Source of the DNA: Microbacterium sp. MYb54
GTDB taxonomy: Bacteria; Actinomycetota; Actinomycetes; Actinomycetales; Microbacteriaceae
Assembly (NCBI RefSeq): GCF_002979515.1
Contig: NZ_PCPA01000013.1
Span: 1-64,000, forward strand
Direction: 5' to 3'
DNA: 64,000 nucleotides
The notes below the pieces were generated by a model, which had not been told where the DNA came from, ran no database searches, and worked only from the letters and a program-made list of their open reading frames with translations. This document shows positions 31,699 through 40,933 of this stretch, piece after piece. Position numbers and translations under genes: made by a program. Numbering within the stretch: position 1 is the stretch's first letter; every line of letters begins with the position of its first letter.

Positions 31699-33804
31699 AT
31701 GCCTGAAGGACAGGTGCTCGAGTTCACGCACGTGACGAAGCACTTCAATGAGGTGACCGCTGTCTCGGACTTCTCCGCGCGCGTCGAGCCGGGAGCCGTC
31801 ACCGCCTTCCTCGGCCCGAACGGAGCCGGCAAGACCACGACGCTGCGCATCCTGCTCGGTCAGGTGCGCGCCACATCCGGCACCGCGACGATCGGAGGCA
31901 CGGCCTACGCCGAGCTCCGCCAGCCGCTGCGCACGATCGGCGCCGTGCTCGAGGAGACGGTCTACCGTCCTCGCCGCACTGCCGAACGCCAGCTCACCAT
32001 CGCCGCCAAGGCGAACGGCATCCCGCTGGCGCGAGTGGGCGAAGTGCTCTCCCTGGTCGGACTCGATGGCGAAGGCGACTCACGGATCGGCGGCTTCTCG
32101 CTCGGCATGCGCCAGCGGCTGAGCGTCGCCCACGCACTCCTCGGCGACCCCGGTGCTCTCGTCTTCGACGAGCCGGCCAACGGGCTCGACCCCGAAGGAA
32201 TCCGCTGGATGCGGCTCCTGATGCGCCGCCTCGCCGACGAAGGACGCACGGTTCTCGTGTCGTCGCACGTGCTCAGCGAGGTCGAACAGGTCGCCGACAA
32301 CGTACTCGTCCTGTCGAAGGGGCAGCTCGTGCTGGCCAGCGGCATCGAGACACTCGCCGACCCGAAGGGCGGTGGCTCGGTGATCGTCGACGCCGCCGAT
32401 CGCGGCGCACTCACCGCGGCCTTGTCCGCGGCCGGATTCGACATCGAAGTGCTGCGCTCCGGCCTGACCGTCCGCGGCGGAGACGCCGGCACGGTCGGAG
32501 CAGTCGCCGCCGACGCCGGTATCGCCCTGAGCACCCTCGTGCAGCGTGGGCCGACGCTTGAAGACGTCTTCATCGACCTGATGCGCGGCGGCAGACTCGC
32601 GCCGTCGGCCGAGCCTGTCGCGCCGCAGCTCGTCGCCCCGGCGCCGGTTCCGGCCGAGGTCACGCCCACCGAACCCTCCCCTGCGACCGAACCCGCCTCG
32701 GCCCCGGTCGAGTCCGTGGTCGCCATCCCGGTCGCCGCTGCTGCCGCATGGGCCGCTGAGGCTGCTGCCGCTCCGGCGGATGAGGCCGTGGCTGATGACC
32801 TCGCCACGAGCGTTACCCCTGCCGAGGCCGCCGCTGAGGAAGCTGTCGTCGAGGACGTGATCGTCGAGGACGTGATCGTCGACGAAGAGGCACCCGCAGA
32901 CGAAGCTCCCGCAGCAGACGCCACCGAAGACGGCACTGACGACGGCACTGACGAGCACGCATCCGGCTCAGACGCTGCACCGGTCGACGAAGCTCACGCC
33001 GAAGGCGAGCAGGAGCACGCCGCACAGACGGACGAAGCCCCAGCCGAAGAGACGCCGGCTCGGTCGTTCGACGAGATCCTGTTCGGTTCCGCAGCACCCG
33101 CCGCAGCTGACGAGGCCACGACGCCGGGTGACGACGACCTCGCCGGTGACGAAGACCACGCCGGTGTCGAGGTCTTCGCCGATCTCAACGGCGCCGTCGC
33201 CTCAGACGCTGAGGATGCGGTTCCCGACGCTGAGGATGCTTCCTCAGACGCTGAGGATGCTTCCGAGAACGACCCGCGGTCGGCTGCCGTCAGCTCGATG
33301 CTCGCTGCAGCTGCGCGCGCGTACTACGAGGACGAGCCGAAGGACTACCCGCTGAGCACGGAAGACCAGGCCTCGGAAGACGGCTCCGCTGCGGAGAGCG
33401 CACACTGGACCGTCGCGTCCACCGGCGTCATCGACACCGTTCCGCTGGCCGAATCAGCGGAGGCAGTCTCCGACGAGCACAGTTCCGAGGAGCAGAGCTC
33501 CGACGAGAACAGTTCCGAAGAGAACACCTCCGAAGAGAACAACTCAGACGAGAACACCTCAGAAGAGCACGCCTCAGAAGAGCAGAGCTCCGACGAGAAC
33601 AGTTCCGAAGTGAACACCTCCGAAGAGAACAACTCAGACGAGAACACCTCAGAAGAGGACAGCTCGGAAGAGGACAGCTCGGAGGGATCCGCCGCGGCCG
33701 ACGAGACCGACGCCGAGAACAGCGACGAGCACGAGAACCAGACTGACGGCGAGAACCACTCCGACGGCGAGAACCACTCCGACGGCGAGAACCACCACAG
33801 CTAG
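31699..33804 (+). CDS. Orphan ABC ATPase with very long acidic disordered tail
   Basis: This protein has 701 residues. Residues 1-300 are a complete ABC-2-type (CcmA/NatA-like) ATPase: Walker A GPNGAGKTTTL, signature SLGMRQRLSV, Walker B ALVFDEPANGLD and H-loop SSHVLSE, followed by the usual C-terminal alpha/beta part. Residues 310-701 are almost entirely Ala/Glu/Asp/Pro, then Ser/Glu/Asn/Asp, with a 30-residue repeat and a final SDGENH repeat. No permease gene is adjacent and a terminator follows directly. The start ATG at 31699 (MPEGQVLEF) was chosen over a long open upstream frame that lacks homology. The tail may act as an acidic docking or sorting region, but its role is unknown. Confidence 0.88.
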   Translation: MPEGQVLEFTHVTKHFNEVTAVSDFSARVEPGAVTAFLGPNGAGKTTTLRILLGQVRATSGTATIGGTAYAELRQPLRTIGAVLEETVYRPRRTAERQLTIAAKANGIPLARVGEVLSLVGLDGEGDSRIGGFSLGMRQRLSVAHALLGDPGALVFDEPANGLDPEGIRWMRLLMRRLADEGRTVLVSSHVLSEVEQVADNVLVLSKGQLVLASGIETLADPKGGGSVIVDAADRGALTAALSAAGFDIEVLRSGLTVRGGDAGTVGAVAADAGIALSTLVQRGPTLEDVFIDLMRGGRLAPSAEPVAPQLVAPAPVPAEVTPTEPSPATEPASAPVESVVAIPVAAAAAWAAEAAAAPADEAVADDLATSVTPAEAAAEEAVVEDVIVEDVIVDEEAPADEAPAADATEDGTDDGTDEHASGSDAAPVDEAHAEGEQEHAAQTDEAPAEETPARSFDEILFGSAAPAAADEATTPGDDDLAGDEDHAGVEVFADLNGAVASDAEDAVPDAEDASSDAEDASENDPRSAAVSSMLAAAARAYYEDEPKDYPLSTEDQASEDGSAAESAHWTVASTGVIDTVPLAESAEAVSDEHSSEEQSSDENSSEENTSEENNSDENTSEEHASEEQSSDENSSEVNTSEENNSDENTSEEDSSEEDSSEGSAAADETDAENSDEHENQTDGENHSDGENHSDGENHHS
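33490..33660 (+). repeat. 90-bp direct repeat encoding Ser/Glu/Asn-rich tail
   Basis: A 90-bp unit starting GAGCAGAGCTCCGACGAGAA at 33490 recurs at 33580 with few changes, itself built of smaller GAGAAC/TCCGAAGAG blocks. It encodes a 30-residue acidic repeat in the ABC ATPase tail. Length change in steps of 3 would keep the frame. Confidence 0.9.
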
Positions 33805-33819
33805 AGATCCTGCTGACGA

Positions 33820-33856
33820 GAACGCCCTCCGGACCTACGGGTCACGGAGGGCGTTC
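33820..33856 (+). terminator. Terminator after the acidic-tail ATPase gene
   Basis: GAACGCCCTCCG (33820-33831) pairs exactly with CGGAGGGCGTTC (33845-33856), 15 bases after the stop. It may also serve the convergent gene. Confidence 0.85.
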
Positions 33857-33903
33857 GTCGTTCAGGGGCGTGTGCCAGCGAATGGATCTCGCTCCGTGGC
33901 GAG

Positions 33904-34353
33904 TCAGGCAGGCCGGGGGCGGATGACGGGTCGGCGGCTGCCCTTCGATGTGGGCACCGGCGAGGTCGCGACGATCTCCTCGACGCTCGCCGGCTCGGTC
34001 GAGACGTCGAGTCGCAGCGCCTGCGTGAGGGCCAGCCCATGTCGCGTGGTGAGGATCAGTCGGCGGTACTGCTCGTCGCCTTCGAGGTCGATGACGACGC
34101 TCGGGCGACGGCGGCGGATCAGCACGAAGTCGAGGCTGCCCGCGGCCTTCCAGCTGCCGGCGGCGAGAACACCGGGGATGTGCGTCCCGGGGTTCGGGAC
34201 TCCGCGGAGCCAGGTCCAGGCGTCTTCCGTCAGCTGTACCTTCGCGATGGTGTCGCGCGAGATCCGGAGGTTGTCGCGGTGGAAGGTGGCGGCACGTTCG
34301 ATCGGCGAGAGCACGACCTCCAGTTGCGTCTGGTCCAGCAACAACGTCACCAT
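33904..34353 (-). CDS. Hypothetical protein, PH-like fold suspected
   Basis: This 149-residue cytoplasmic protein has no signal or membrane segment. The pattern of short beta strands (LEVVLSPIERAATFH, DFVLIRRRRPSVVIDL, YRRLILTTRH) with a Trp-containing loop WTWLRGVPNPGT recalls small actinobacterial PH-domain-like proteins, but this is a weak impression. The start at 34353 (MVTLLLDQTQ) has CAGACT 7 bases upstream; an ATG at 34434 would add 27 atypical residues. It is divergent from the DUF222-HNH gene. Confidence 0.7.
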   Translation of the reverse strand: MVTLLLDQTQLEVVLSPIERAATFHRDNLRISRDTIAKVQLTEDAWTWLRGVPNPGTHIPGVLAAGSWKAAGSLDFVLIRRRRPSVVIDLEGDEQYRRLILTTRHGLALTQALRLDVSTEPASVEEIVATSPVPTSKGSRRPVIRPRPA

Positions 34354-34360
34354 GTCACCC

Positions 34361-34366
34361 AGTCTG
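34361..34366 (-). promoter_or_regulatory. -10-like element for the hypothetical gene
   Basis: CAGACT on the minus strand, 7 bases before the ATG at 34353; the first base departs from TANNNT. Confidence 0.35.
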
Positions 34367-34458
34367 CCAGCGCCGCCCTGCCAGTTGTCTGGAAGTTGTT
34401 CACAGGAACACAACGATCCCTTGTCGGTTGGCACCAGTCATCAATATTCCCCTTTCCA

Positions 34459-34487
34459 GAGTCGAACATATGTACTATACTCGACTC
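34459..34487 (+). promoter_or_regulatory. AT-rich promoter with 7-bp inverted repeat, leaderless HNH gene
   Basis: GAGTCGA (34459-34465) and TCGACTC (34481-34487) flank AT-rich DNA holding TATACT (34476-34481), which sits 6 bases before the ATG. The repeat would place a bound protein across the -10 and start point. Confidence 0.55.
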
Positions 34488-35981
34488 ATGGCCGGCATCG
34501 CGAACGACATCGAGCACTGCGAGGCGCTGCTCGATGCGTGGGTCGAGAAGCGTCGCCAGATCGCAGCGCTCGAAGCCGAGGCTTCAGCTCTCCTCGCCGA
34601 CCGCATTCGGGTTCTCGACGATGATGTGCGCGAGCAGCCGCAGCATCGTGAGTCGATCCGTCGATCGATGATCGCCGAGTACTCCGCAGCCGGTCGCATG
34701 TCGAAGGGCAGCGTCGAGTACGCATTCGCAGATGCCCTGTTCCTCGAATCAGAGCATCCTGTCGTGCAGCAGGCTTTCCGCGACGGTGCGATCAGCGGGG
34801 CTCATGTCCGAGAGATCGTGCGGGCGGGCATGGTGGTTCGCCAAGCTGTCCGCGACGGTCGTGCCGTCGCGGAGACCCTCGCGCTCTACGACGCGGCCGC
34901 TCTGGTCGTGGCTGAGCACGACTCGCCCGCTCGCACCCGAGCGGCAGTGCGGCAGATCGCTTCGTCTCTCGCCGGCGAGACGGTGCTCGAGAGGCACCGG
35001 CGCGCCCGCGACGAACGGTCGGTCACGGTGCGTTCTCTCGACGACGGACTCGCGATGCTTCAGATCGTGCTCCCCGAACACCTCGCCCATGCGATCCTCG
35101 ATCGCCTGACCCGACTCGCGCAGCACGTCGTCAAGACACGCGGTCTTCCTACCGACTGCGATCCTCACGCAAGCGCAGCGCCGATGCTCTCTCCGGATGA
35201 GCTCGACTCGGGCACCGACCCGATCTTCCTGCAAGATCTGGCGGCGGACGACACCCTCCGCGATGCTCCTGCTCTCAATCACTATGCGCTCGGCACCCAC
35301 CGTCTCGACGACTCCTGGGTCGACGCGCACGTCATCTTCAGCGAGGGCGACACCTTCACCACCGATCCGTCGCACAGTGTGGATCACATCGCGCCCGACG
35401 AACGCGGCATCGATGCGGTTCGCGCCGATCTGCTGAGCGACCTGCTCCTCACCAGCGACCCGTCCGCGGCGAGCGGTACCGGGCTGGAGAGCATCCAGGC
35501 CCGCATTCAGGTCACGGTCGCCGCCGGCACTCTGATCGGAGCCGACGACCGGGCGGCCGAACTCGACGGCATCGGCCCGCTTCACCCCGACATCGCTCGC
35601 GATCTCGCCGGTCGCAATGGCGGGTGGGCGCGACTCTTCCTCGACCACGCGGGGATGGTGACCGCCACGTCTGCCTACACTCCGACCGCGGCGATGCGCC
35701 GGCATCTCCAGGCCCGCGATCAGCACTGTCGATTCCCCGGCTGCCGCACGCCTGTCCACCGGTGCCAGGTCGACCACAATCACGATCATGCGAAGGGCGG
35801 GAAGACATCGATCGAGAACCTCAGCCACTTCTGCGTAGGGCATCATGCCCTCAAGCATCCTGACGTCGACGAGAAGCACCGGTGGCATGCGCGACAACTC
35901 ACCGGTGGAGATATCGAGTGGATCAGCCCGCTCGGTCGGATCTACACCGATGCCTCACCGCGTCGCGTCATGTTCGTCTGA
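34488..35981 (+). CDS. DUF222 / HNH endonuclease-like protein (13E12 family)
   Basis: This 497-residue protein has an N-terminal helical DUF222 region (about 10-330), with AGRMSKGSVEYAFADALFL and SVTVRSLDDGLAMLQ among its recognisable parts. A C-terminal HNH nuclease module (about 395-460) reads RDQHCRFPGC, CQVDHNHDHAKGG, SIENLSHFCVGHHALKH. All zinc-binding Cys and HNH His/Asn residues appear intact. This family is highly repeated in mycobacteria, Microbacteriaceae and relatives; its biological role is unsettled. The start at 34488 is set by TATACT-N6-ATG. The AT-rich promoter stands out from its surroundings. Confidence 0.92.
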   Translation: MAGIANDIEHCEALLDAWVEKRRQIAALEAEASALLADRIRVLDDDVREQPQHRESIRRSMIAEYSAAGRMSKGSVEYAFADALFLESEHPVVQQAFRDGAISGAHVREIVRAGMVVRQAVRDGRAVAETLALYDAAALVVAEHDSPARTRAAVRQIASSLAGETVLERHRRARDERSVTVRSLDDGLAMLQIVLPEHLAHAILDRLTRLAQHVVKTRGLPTDCDPHASAAPMLSPDELDSGTDPIFLQDLAADDTLRDAPALNHYALGTHRLDDSWVDAHVIFSEGDTFTTDPSHSVDHIAPDERGIDAVRADLLSDLLLTSDPSAASGTGLESIQARIQVTVAAGTLIGADDRAAELDGIGPLHPDIARDLAGRNGGWARLFLDHAGMVTATSAYTPTAAMRRHLQARDQHCRFPGCRTPVHRCQVDHNHDHAKGGKTSIENLSHFCVGHHALKHPDVDEKHRWHARQLTGGDIEWISPLGRIYTDASPRRVMFV

Positions 35982-35986
35982 GCACG

Positions 35987-36056
35987 CGTCTCCCGAAGAG
36001 ACGAAGAGCAGAACTGCACGCTCCCTGGCGCAACAACTGCCAGGTCACCAGGGCAG
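35987..36056. terminator. Weak hairpins between convergent HNH and hemL genes
   Basis: CGTCTC/GAGACG (35987-36003) forms a 6-bp stem, and an imperfect palindrome CTGCCAGGTCACCAGGGCAG lies near 36038-36056. Either could terminate the convergent transcripts, but neither is strong. Confidence 0.35.
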
Positions 36057-36060
36057 CTGA

Positions 36061-37383
36061 CTAGGCGCGAGCGGTAGCGGCTGCAACAGCAGCCACGGGA
36101 AGCGCGGCCTCGATGTGCTGCAGCTCCTCCTCGCCGTGTGCGGCGGTGAGGAACCATGCCTCGAACACGCTCGGCGGGAGAGCCACGCCCTGCTCGCGCA
36201 GCGAGTGGAAGAACGGGGCGTAGCGGAACGACTCCTGCGCCTGCGCTTCGGCGTAGTTCCTGGGCGCCGAGGCGCGGAACGAGGCACTGAACAGGTTGCC
36301 TGCTCGCGCGACCGCGTGGGTGACCCCCGCCGCAGTGAGTGCGGCATCGAGAGCGCTCGACACGCGCGCGGACGCCGCGTCCACCGTCGCGTACACCTCG
36401 GGCGTCGCCAGCCGCAGCGTCGCAAGACCTGCAGCGACCGAGAGCGGGTTCCCGGAAAGCGTGCCCGCCTGGTAGACCGGCCCGAGCGGCGCGAGCAGGT
36501 CCATGACGTCGGCGCGACCACCGAGCGCGGCCAACGGCATCCCGCCGCCGACGACCTTGCCGAAGGTGAAGATGTCCGGCAGATAGTCCTCGCCTGCCGC
36601 AGCCTGCAGACCCCAGAAGCCCGCCGGGTGCACACGGAATCCGGTGAGCACCTCGTCGAGGATCATCAGGGCGCCGTGCGCGTGCGCCGTCTCGGCGATC
36701 AGGCGGTTGAAGCCGGGGAGCGGAGCGACGACACCCATGTTCGCGGCCGAGGCTTCGACGATGACGGCGGCGATGCGCTCACCATGCTCGGCGAACACCG
36801 CGGCGAGAGCCTCCGGGTCGTTGTAGCCGATCACGAGCGTCTGGGCAGCGATCGGGGCCGGGACGCCTGCAGAACCGGGGAGCGCCAGCGTGGCGACACC
36901 CGAGCCCGCCTCGGCGAGCAGTCCGTCGGAATGACCGTGGTAGTGCCCGGCGAACTTCACGAGCAGGTCGCGACCGGTGGCGCCCCGCGCGAGGCGGATC
37001 GCCGTCATCGTCGCCTCGGTCCCGGTCGACACCAGACGCACACGTTCGATGGGCCGGATCTCGCCGAACCGCACACGGTCGGCGATCAGCGACGCGAGCT
37101 CGACCTCACCCTCGGTCGGAGCGCCGAACGACAGACCTCGCGATGCAGCCTCCTGCACCGCGGAGACGATCTCGGGGTGCGCGTGTCCGAGGAGAGCAGG
37201 ACCCCACGAAGCCACGAAGTCGACGTACTCGCGACCTGCGGCATCCGTCACCGTCGCGCCCTTCGCCGACGCGAGGAACCGCGGCGTCCCACCGACCGAG
37301 CCGTAAGCGCGCACCGGGGAGTTCACTCCACCGGGGATCACCGCGCGGGCAGCGGAGAACAGGTCGTCATTGCGGTCGGTCAT
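36061..37383 (-). CDS. hemL: Glutamate-1-semialdehyde 2,1-aminomutase
   Basis: This 440-residue PLP enzyme converts glutamate-1-semialdehyde to 5-aminolevulinate, the second step of C5 heme synthesis. Visible features are [12 protein letters not shown] near the start, [16 protein letters not shown] (about 120-135), the HYHGHSDG loop, LILDE-type Asp in [13 protein letters not shown] (about 245) and the PLP Lys in [12 protein letters not shown] (about 270). The length is normal. It is last in the hemQ-C-D-B-L run, 22 bases after hemB, with a GGAG ribosome site. Confidence 0.96.
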   Translation of the reverse strand: MTDRNDDLFSAARAVIPGGVNSPVRAYGSVGGTPRFLASAKGATVTDAAGREYVDFVASWGPALLGHAHPEIVSAVQEAASRGLSFGAPTEGEVELASLIADRVRFGEIRPIERVRLVSTGTEATMTAIRLARGATGRDLLVKFAGHYHGHSDGLLAEAGSGVATLALPGSAGVPAPIAAQTLVIGYNDPEALAAVFAEHGERIAAVIVEASAANMGVVAPLPGFNRLIAETAHAHGALMILDEVLTGFRVHPAGFWGLQAAAGEDYLPDIFTFGKVVGGGMPLAALGGRADVMDLLAPLGPVYQAGTLSGNPLSVAAGLATLRLATPEVYATVDAASARVSSALDAALTAAGVTHAVARAGNLFSASFRASAPRNYAEAQAQESFRYAPFFHSLREQGVALPPSVFEAWFLTAAHGEEELQHIEAALPVAAVAAATARA

Positions 37384-37405
37384 GAAGGAGAGCTCCTCGG
37401 AGAAG

Positions 37406-38383
37406 TCAGTCGCGCAGCCAGCCGGCCGCTTCGGTGGCCCAGTAGGTGAGCACCGCGTCGGCACCCGCACGGCGGATGGAGAGAAGGGATTCGAGGATGG
37501 CTGCGCGACGATCGATCCAGCCGTTCGCGCCGGCGGCCTCGATCATCGCGTACTCGCCGGAGACCTGATATGCCCACACCGGAATACTCACGGTGTCGCG
37601 CACCTCGCGCAGAACGTCGAGGAAGGCCATCGCCGGCTTCACCATCACGATGTCGGCGCCCTCGGCCTCATCGACGACAGCCTCACGCACACCCTCGCGC
37701 CGGTTGCCGGGGTCGAGCTGATACGTGCGGCGGTCGCCCTTGAGCTGAGAGTCGACGGCTTCGCGGAACGGCCCGTAGAACGCGCTCGCGTACTTTGCCG
37801 CGTAGGCGAGCAGCAACGTGTCGGTGAAGCCCTCGGCGTCGAGCGCCTCGCGGATGACTGCGACCTGGCCGTCCATCATCCCGGACAACCCCAGCAGCTG
37901 CGAGCCGGCACGAGCCTGGGCGAGCGCCATGGACGTGTACCGCTCGAGCGTCGCGTCGTTGTCGACCGAGCCGTCGGCCGCGAGTACGCCGCAGTGACCA
38001 TGGTCGGTGAACTCATCCAGACACAGATCGGTCTGCACAACGAGCGCGTCGCCGACCTCGGCGGCCAGCGCCTCTGTCGCCACGTTCAGGATGCCGCGCG
38101 GATCATCGGCACCCGACCCCACGGCGTCGCGCACTGCCGGCACGCCGAACAGCATCACGCCACCGACACCGGCCTCCGCGGCCTCGACCGCTGCCGCACG
38201 CAGCGAGTCGAGCGAATGCTGGGCGACGCCGGGCATCGACCCGATCTGCACGGCCTGGTCGATGCCTTCGCGCACGAAGAGGGGCAGCACGAGCTGACGC
38301 GGCTGCAGCGACGTCTCACGCACGAGATCGCGAACGGCCCGGGACTGACGCAGTCGCCTCAGCCGGACATCGGGGAAGCTCAC
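37406..38383 (-). CDS. hemB: Porphobilinogen synthase
   Basis: This 325-residue enzyme condenses two 5-aminolevulinate molecules into porphobilinogen. Schiff-base lysines are expected in [15 protein letters not shown] and in [10 protein letters not shown] (about residue 250); [10 protein letters not shown] follows. The metal segment reads [13 protein letters not shown], that is with Asp instead of the Cys triad of zinc-type enzymes, so it is the magnesium-type or aspartate-rich form. The start overlaps the hemD stop by 4 bases. Confidence 0.96.
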   Translation of the reverse strand: MSFPDVRLRRLRQSRAVRDLVRETSLQPRQLVLPLFVREGIDQAVQIGSMPGVAQHSLDSLRAAAVEAAEAGVGGVMLFGVPAVRDAVGSGADDPRGILNVATEALAAEVGDALVVQTDLCLDEFTDHGHCGVLAADGSVDNDATLERYTSMALAQARAGSQLLGLSGMMDGQVAVIREALDAEGFTDTLLLAYAAKYASAFYGPFREAVDSQLKGDRRTYQLDPGNRREGVREAVVDEAEGADIVMVKPAMAFLDVLREVRDTVSIPVWAYQVSGEYAMIEAAGANGWIDRRAAILESLLSIRRAGADAVLTYWATEAAGWLRD

Positions 38384-39177
38384 GGCGCGAACTCGTCGGC
38401 CGCGTGCGGGAGGGTGAAGTGCGAGACGGCATCGATCAGCGCGTCGATGGTCTGCCGATCGGCGACCACCGACACCGGAAGTCCGGCGCGCTGGGCATCG
38501 TTCGCGGTCCGCGGTCCGATCGCCGCGAGCAGCGTCTCATCGGGGATCTCCGGGAACTGCTCACGCACCTGCTCGGCGACCGAGCCGCTGGTGATCAGGA
38601 TCGCGTTGATCCGGCCGTTCTCGACGTCGCGTCGGATGCGCTCGGTCACCGGCACGCCGACCGTGCGATAGGCGACGACGCCGTGCACATCATGACCCGC
38701 TTCGGAGAGCAGTCGGCTGAGCACGGGTTTCGCGATCTCGCTGCGGAGAGCGAGGATGCGACGGGGCTCCTTCTCGAGGGCGATGAGCTGCTGCGCCATC
38801 CCCTCGGCGGAGTTGTCCTGTTCCGGAACCAGCGTGACCTCATAGCCGACCGCCTGCAGAGCCGCGGCTGTCGTCTCGCCGACGGCGGCGATCCTGGTCT
38901 CCCGCGGAACGACCGCCCGGTGGGCGAAGAGCACATCGACGGTGGTCGCGCTCGTGACCGTCAACCAGTCGAACTCACCCGCTGCCAGCTGCGCGAGCGC
39001 GGTGTCGAGCGTCGCCTGGTCGGTCGTCGGGGCGAAGTTGATGAGCGGTGCGACGACGGGCACAGCACCCAGCGCCCGCAGACTCGCGGCGACGCTGTCG
39101 CCCCAAGGCCCGCCACGGGGCACGAGAATGCGCCAGCCGTCCAGCGGTCGGTCATGCTTGATTTCGGAAGTGGTCAT
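38380..39177 (-). CDS. hemD: Uroporphyrinogen-III synthase
   Basis: This 265-residue protein has two alpha/beta domains joined by short linkers. It should cyclise hydroxymethylbilane with inversion of ring D. The family is poorly conserved, but ILVPRGGPWGDSVAASLRALG at the start (seen as ILVPRGG and LRALGA), WLTVTSATTVDVL (about 75) and the C-terminal AAIGPRTANDAQRAG (about 215) are typical. Its overlap with both hemC and hemB confirms the assignment. Confidence 0.93.
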   Translation of the reverse strand: MTTSEIKHDRPLDGWRILVPRGGPWGDSVAASLRALGAVPVVAPLINFAPTTDQATLDTALAQLAAGEFDWLTVTSATTVDVLFAHRAVVPRETRIAAVGETTAAALQAVGYEVTLVPEQDNSAEGMAQQLIALEKEPRRILALRSEIAKPVLSRLLSEAGHDVHGVVAYRTVGVPVTERIRRDVENGRINAILITSGSVAEQVREQFPEIPDETLLAAIGPRTANDAQRAGLPVSVVADRQTIDALIDAVSHFTLPHAADEFAP

Positions 39178-40169
39178 GAGGATTGCTCTCGGGATACGAG
39201 GCCGGCTGCCCCTTGATCGAGCAGCCGACGGGCAACAGTGAACCCGAGCTCGCGCGCTGCGTGCATCGGGTCTGCACCATCGGCAGCATCCGCTCCATTG
39301 CCACTGCCGTTCCGACGAATATACTCCCCGTTCAGCGGCTCGGTGACGTCGAGCCCGATCCGGCGGCTTCCGTCAACGGCGTAGACGACGGTTCTGACAC
39401 GGATGGAGGAGCCCTCCACGATCGCGTGCGCCGCCATCGGCGCCTGGCATCCGGCGTCCAATCCTTGGAGGATCGCGCGCTCCACCGTGATGGCCAGACG
39501 GGTCTCCGCATCGTCCAGCCCGGCGAGGGCGATGAGCAGTTCTTCGGGAGCATCCGCACGGGTCTCGACGGCGAGCGAACCTTGCCCTGGCGCGGTCGGC
39601 CATTCGGCGAGGCCGAGCTCTTCGCGCCGCAGTGGCGACTTCGCTCCGAGCCTCGAGAGACCGGCCGCCGCGAGGATCACGGCATCCAGCTCACCGGATG
39701 CGACCCGTGAGAGACGCGAGTCGACGTTGCCGCGGATGTCGACGACCTCGGCGCCTGGCGCACGTCGGTACACCTGTGCGATGCGGCGCGGTGAGCCGGT
39801 GCCGACGGTGCTGCCTGAACGCAGCTCGTGCAGCGGGACGCCGTCGCGAGTGAGCACCACGTCGCGCGGATCCTCCCGCTTCGGAGTCGCCGCGATCACG
39901 AGACCGTCCGGGATGGCCGTCGGCAGATCTTTCAAGGAGTGCACGAGGAAGTCGCACTCCCCCGCGAACAGTGCCTCGCGAAGTCGCGTGGCGAAGATGC
40001 CCTGACCGCCGATCTCGGAGAGGGAAGCACGATTCGTGTCGCCCTCACTGGTGATCGGGACGAGCTCGACCGGGCGCCCCGAGAGCTTCTCGAGGGCCGT
40101 GGCGACATGACCCGACTGCGCCTGCGCGAGCGCGCTGCGACGGGTACCCAGACGGATGGGGGTGCTCAT
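39174..40169 (-). CDS. hemC: Hydroxymethylbilane synthase (porphobilinogen deaminase)
   Basis: This 331-residue enzyme polymerises four porphobilinogen units on a dipyrromethane cofactor. Motifs are IRLGTRRSALAQAQSG at the N-terminus, FLVHSLKDLPT with the catalytic Asp region (about 80-92), GTGSPRRIAQ (about 128) and the cofactor Cys in GLDAGCQAPMAAHA (about 245). A Gly/Asp/Ala-rich insertion GSGNGADAADGADP near residue 300 is a local peculiarity. It starts 5 bases after hemQ. Confidence 0.96.
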   Translation of the reverse strand: MSTPIRLGTRRSALAQAQSGHVATALEKLSGRPVELVPITSEGDTNRASLSEIGGQGIFATRLREALFAGECDFLVHSLKDLPTAIPDGLVIAATPKREDPRDVVLTRDGVPLHELRSGSTVGTGSPRRIAQVYRRAPGAEVVDIRGNVDSRLSRVASGELDAVILAAAGLSRLGAKSPLRREELGLAEWPTAPGQGSLAVETRADAPEELLIALAGLDDAETRLAITVERAILQGLDAGCQAPMAAHAIVEGSSIRVRTVVYAVDGSRRIGLDVTEPLNGEYIRRNGSGNGADAADGADPMHAARELGFTVARRLLDQGAAGLVSREQSS

Positions 40170-40174
40170 GGCGT

Positions 40175-40855
40175 TTACTGGAGAACGTCCGCGATCTCGT
40201 CGAACCGGAGCCTGCGCCCGGTGTAGAAGGGCACCTCCTCCTTCACGAACAGACGTGCGTCCGTGTAGCGGAGGTCGCGCATCAGGTCGACGAGGTCGGT
40301 GAGCTCATCGGCCTCGAGCGGCAGCAGCCACTCGTAGTCGCCGAGCGCGAAGGACGCGACGGTGTTCGCGATCACGCCCGTGAACGCGGCACCCTTGCGT
40401 CCGTGGTCGGCGAGCATCTTGCGGCGCTCGTCTTCGGGCGCGAGGTACCACTCCGGGGTGCGGACGAACGGGTACAGGCACAGCCAGTCCTTGGGCTCGA
40501 CACCTCGGAGGAATCCGGGGACGTGCGCGCGATTGAACTCCGCGTCACGGTGCACGCCCATCACGTTCCACACCGGGAGGAGGGAACGCAGCAGCTCGGT
40601 GCGACGAAGGCGACGGAGGGCCTTCTGCAGCTCCTCGGCAGTCTCGCCGTGCAGCCAGACCATGAGATCGGCGTCGGCCTTGAGGCCGGAGACGTCGTAA
40701 AAGCCGCGGACGGTGACGCCCGAGTCCTCGATGTAGGAGACGATCGTCTCGAGTTCCGTGGCGTCGGTCTCCGTCACGGGGACGTCGGGGTTTCGTCGCC
40801 AGACAGCCCAGAGGGTGAAGCCGGACGGGTTCTCATCGCGCTCTTCGGACATCAT
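40175..40855 (-). CDS. hemQ: Coproheme decarboxylase HemQ (ChdC)
   Basis: This 226-residue chlorite-dismutase-fold protein performs the last step of the coproporphyrin-dependent heme pathway, decarboxylating coproheme to heme b. Typical segments are FTLWAVWRRN (about 12-21), the VRGFYDVSGLKADADLMVW strand region, and WYLAPEDERRKMLADHGRKG (about 135-154), a hallmark of actinobacterial HemQ. Two ATGs occur in tandem (40855 and 40852). CAGACT stands 7 bases before the first. It heads the hemQ-C-D-B-L operon. Confidence 0.95.
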   Translation of the reverse strand: MMSEERDENPSGFTLWAVWRRNPDVPVTETDATELETIVSYIEDSGVTVRGFYDVSGLKADADLMVWLHGETAEELQKALRRLRRTELLRSLLPVWNVMGVHRDAEFNRAHVPGFLRGVEPKDWLCLYPFVRTPEWYLAPEDERRKMLADHGRKGAAFTGVIANTVASFALGDYEWLLPLEADELTDLVDLMRDLRYTDARLFVKEEVPFYTGRRLRFDEIADVLQ

Positions 40856-40933
40856 GCTCCCCAGTCTGCCTCGTTTGCGCAGGAGCCGCTAATCACCCGA
40901 GGGGCTGTTTGCGGCATCCTGGAATGCTGCGCC

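Noticed and set aside
32813..33804. Repeat region 33.2-33.8 kb as a non-coding satellite
   Set aside because: The repeats keep one plus-strand frame in steps of three and end at a proper stop followed by a terminator, so they are coding.
34488..35981. DUF222-HNH gene as a homing endonuclease or intron/intein mobile element
   Set aside because: No interrupted host gene, intron structure or target-site repeats are visible around it.
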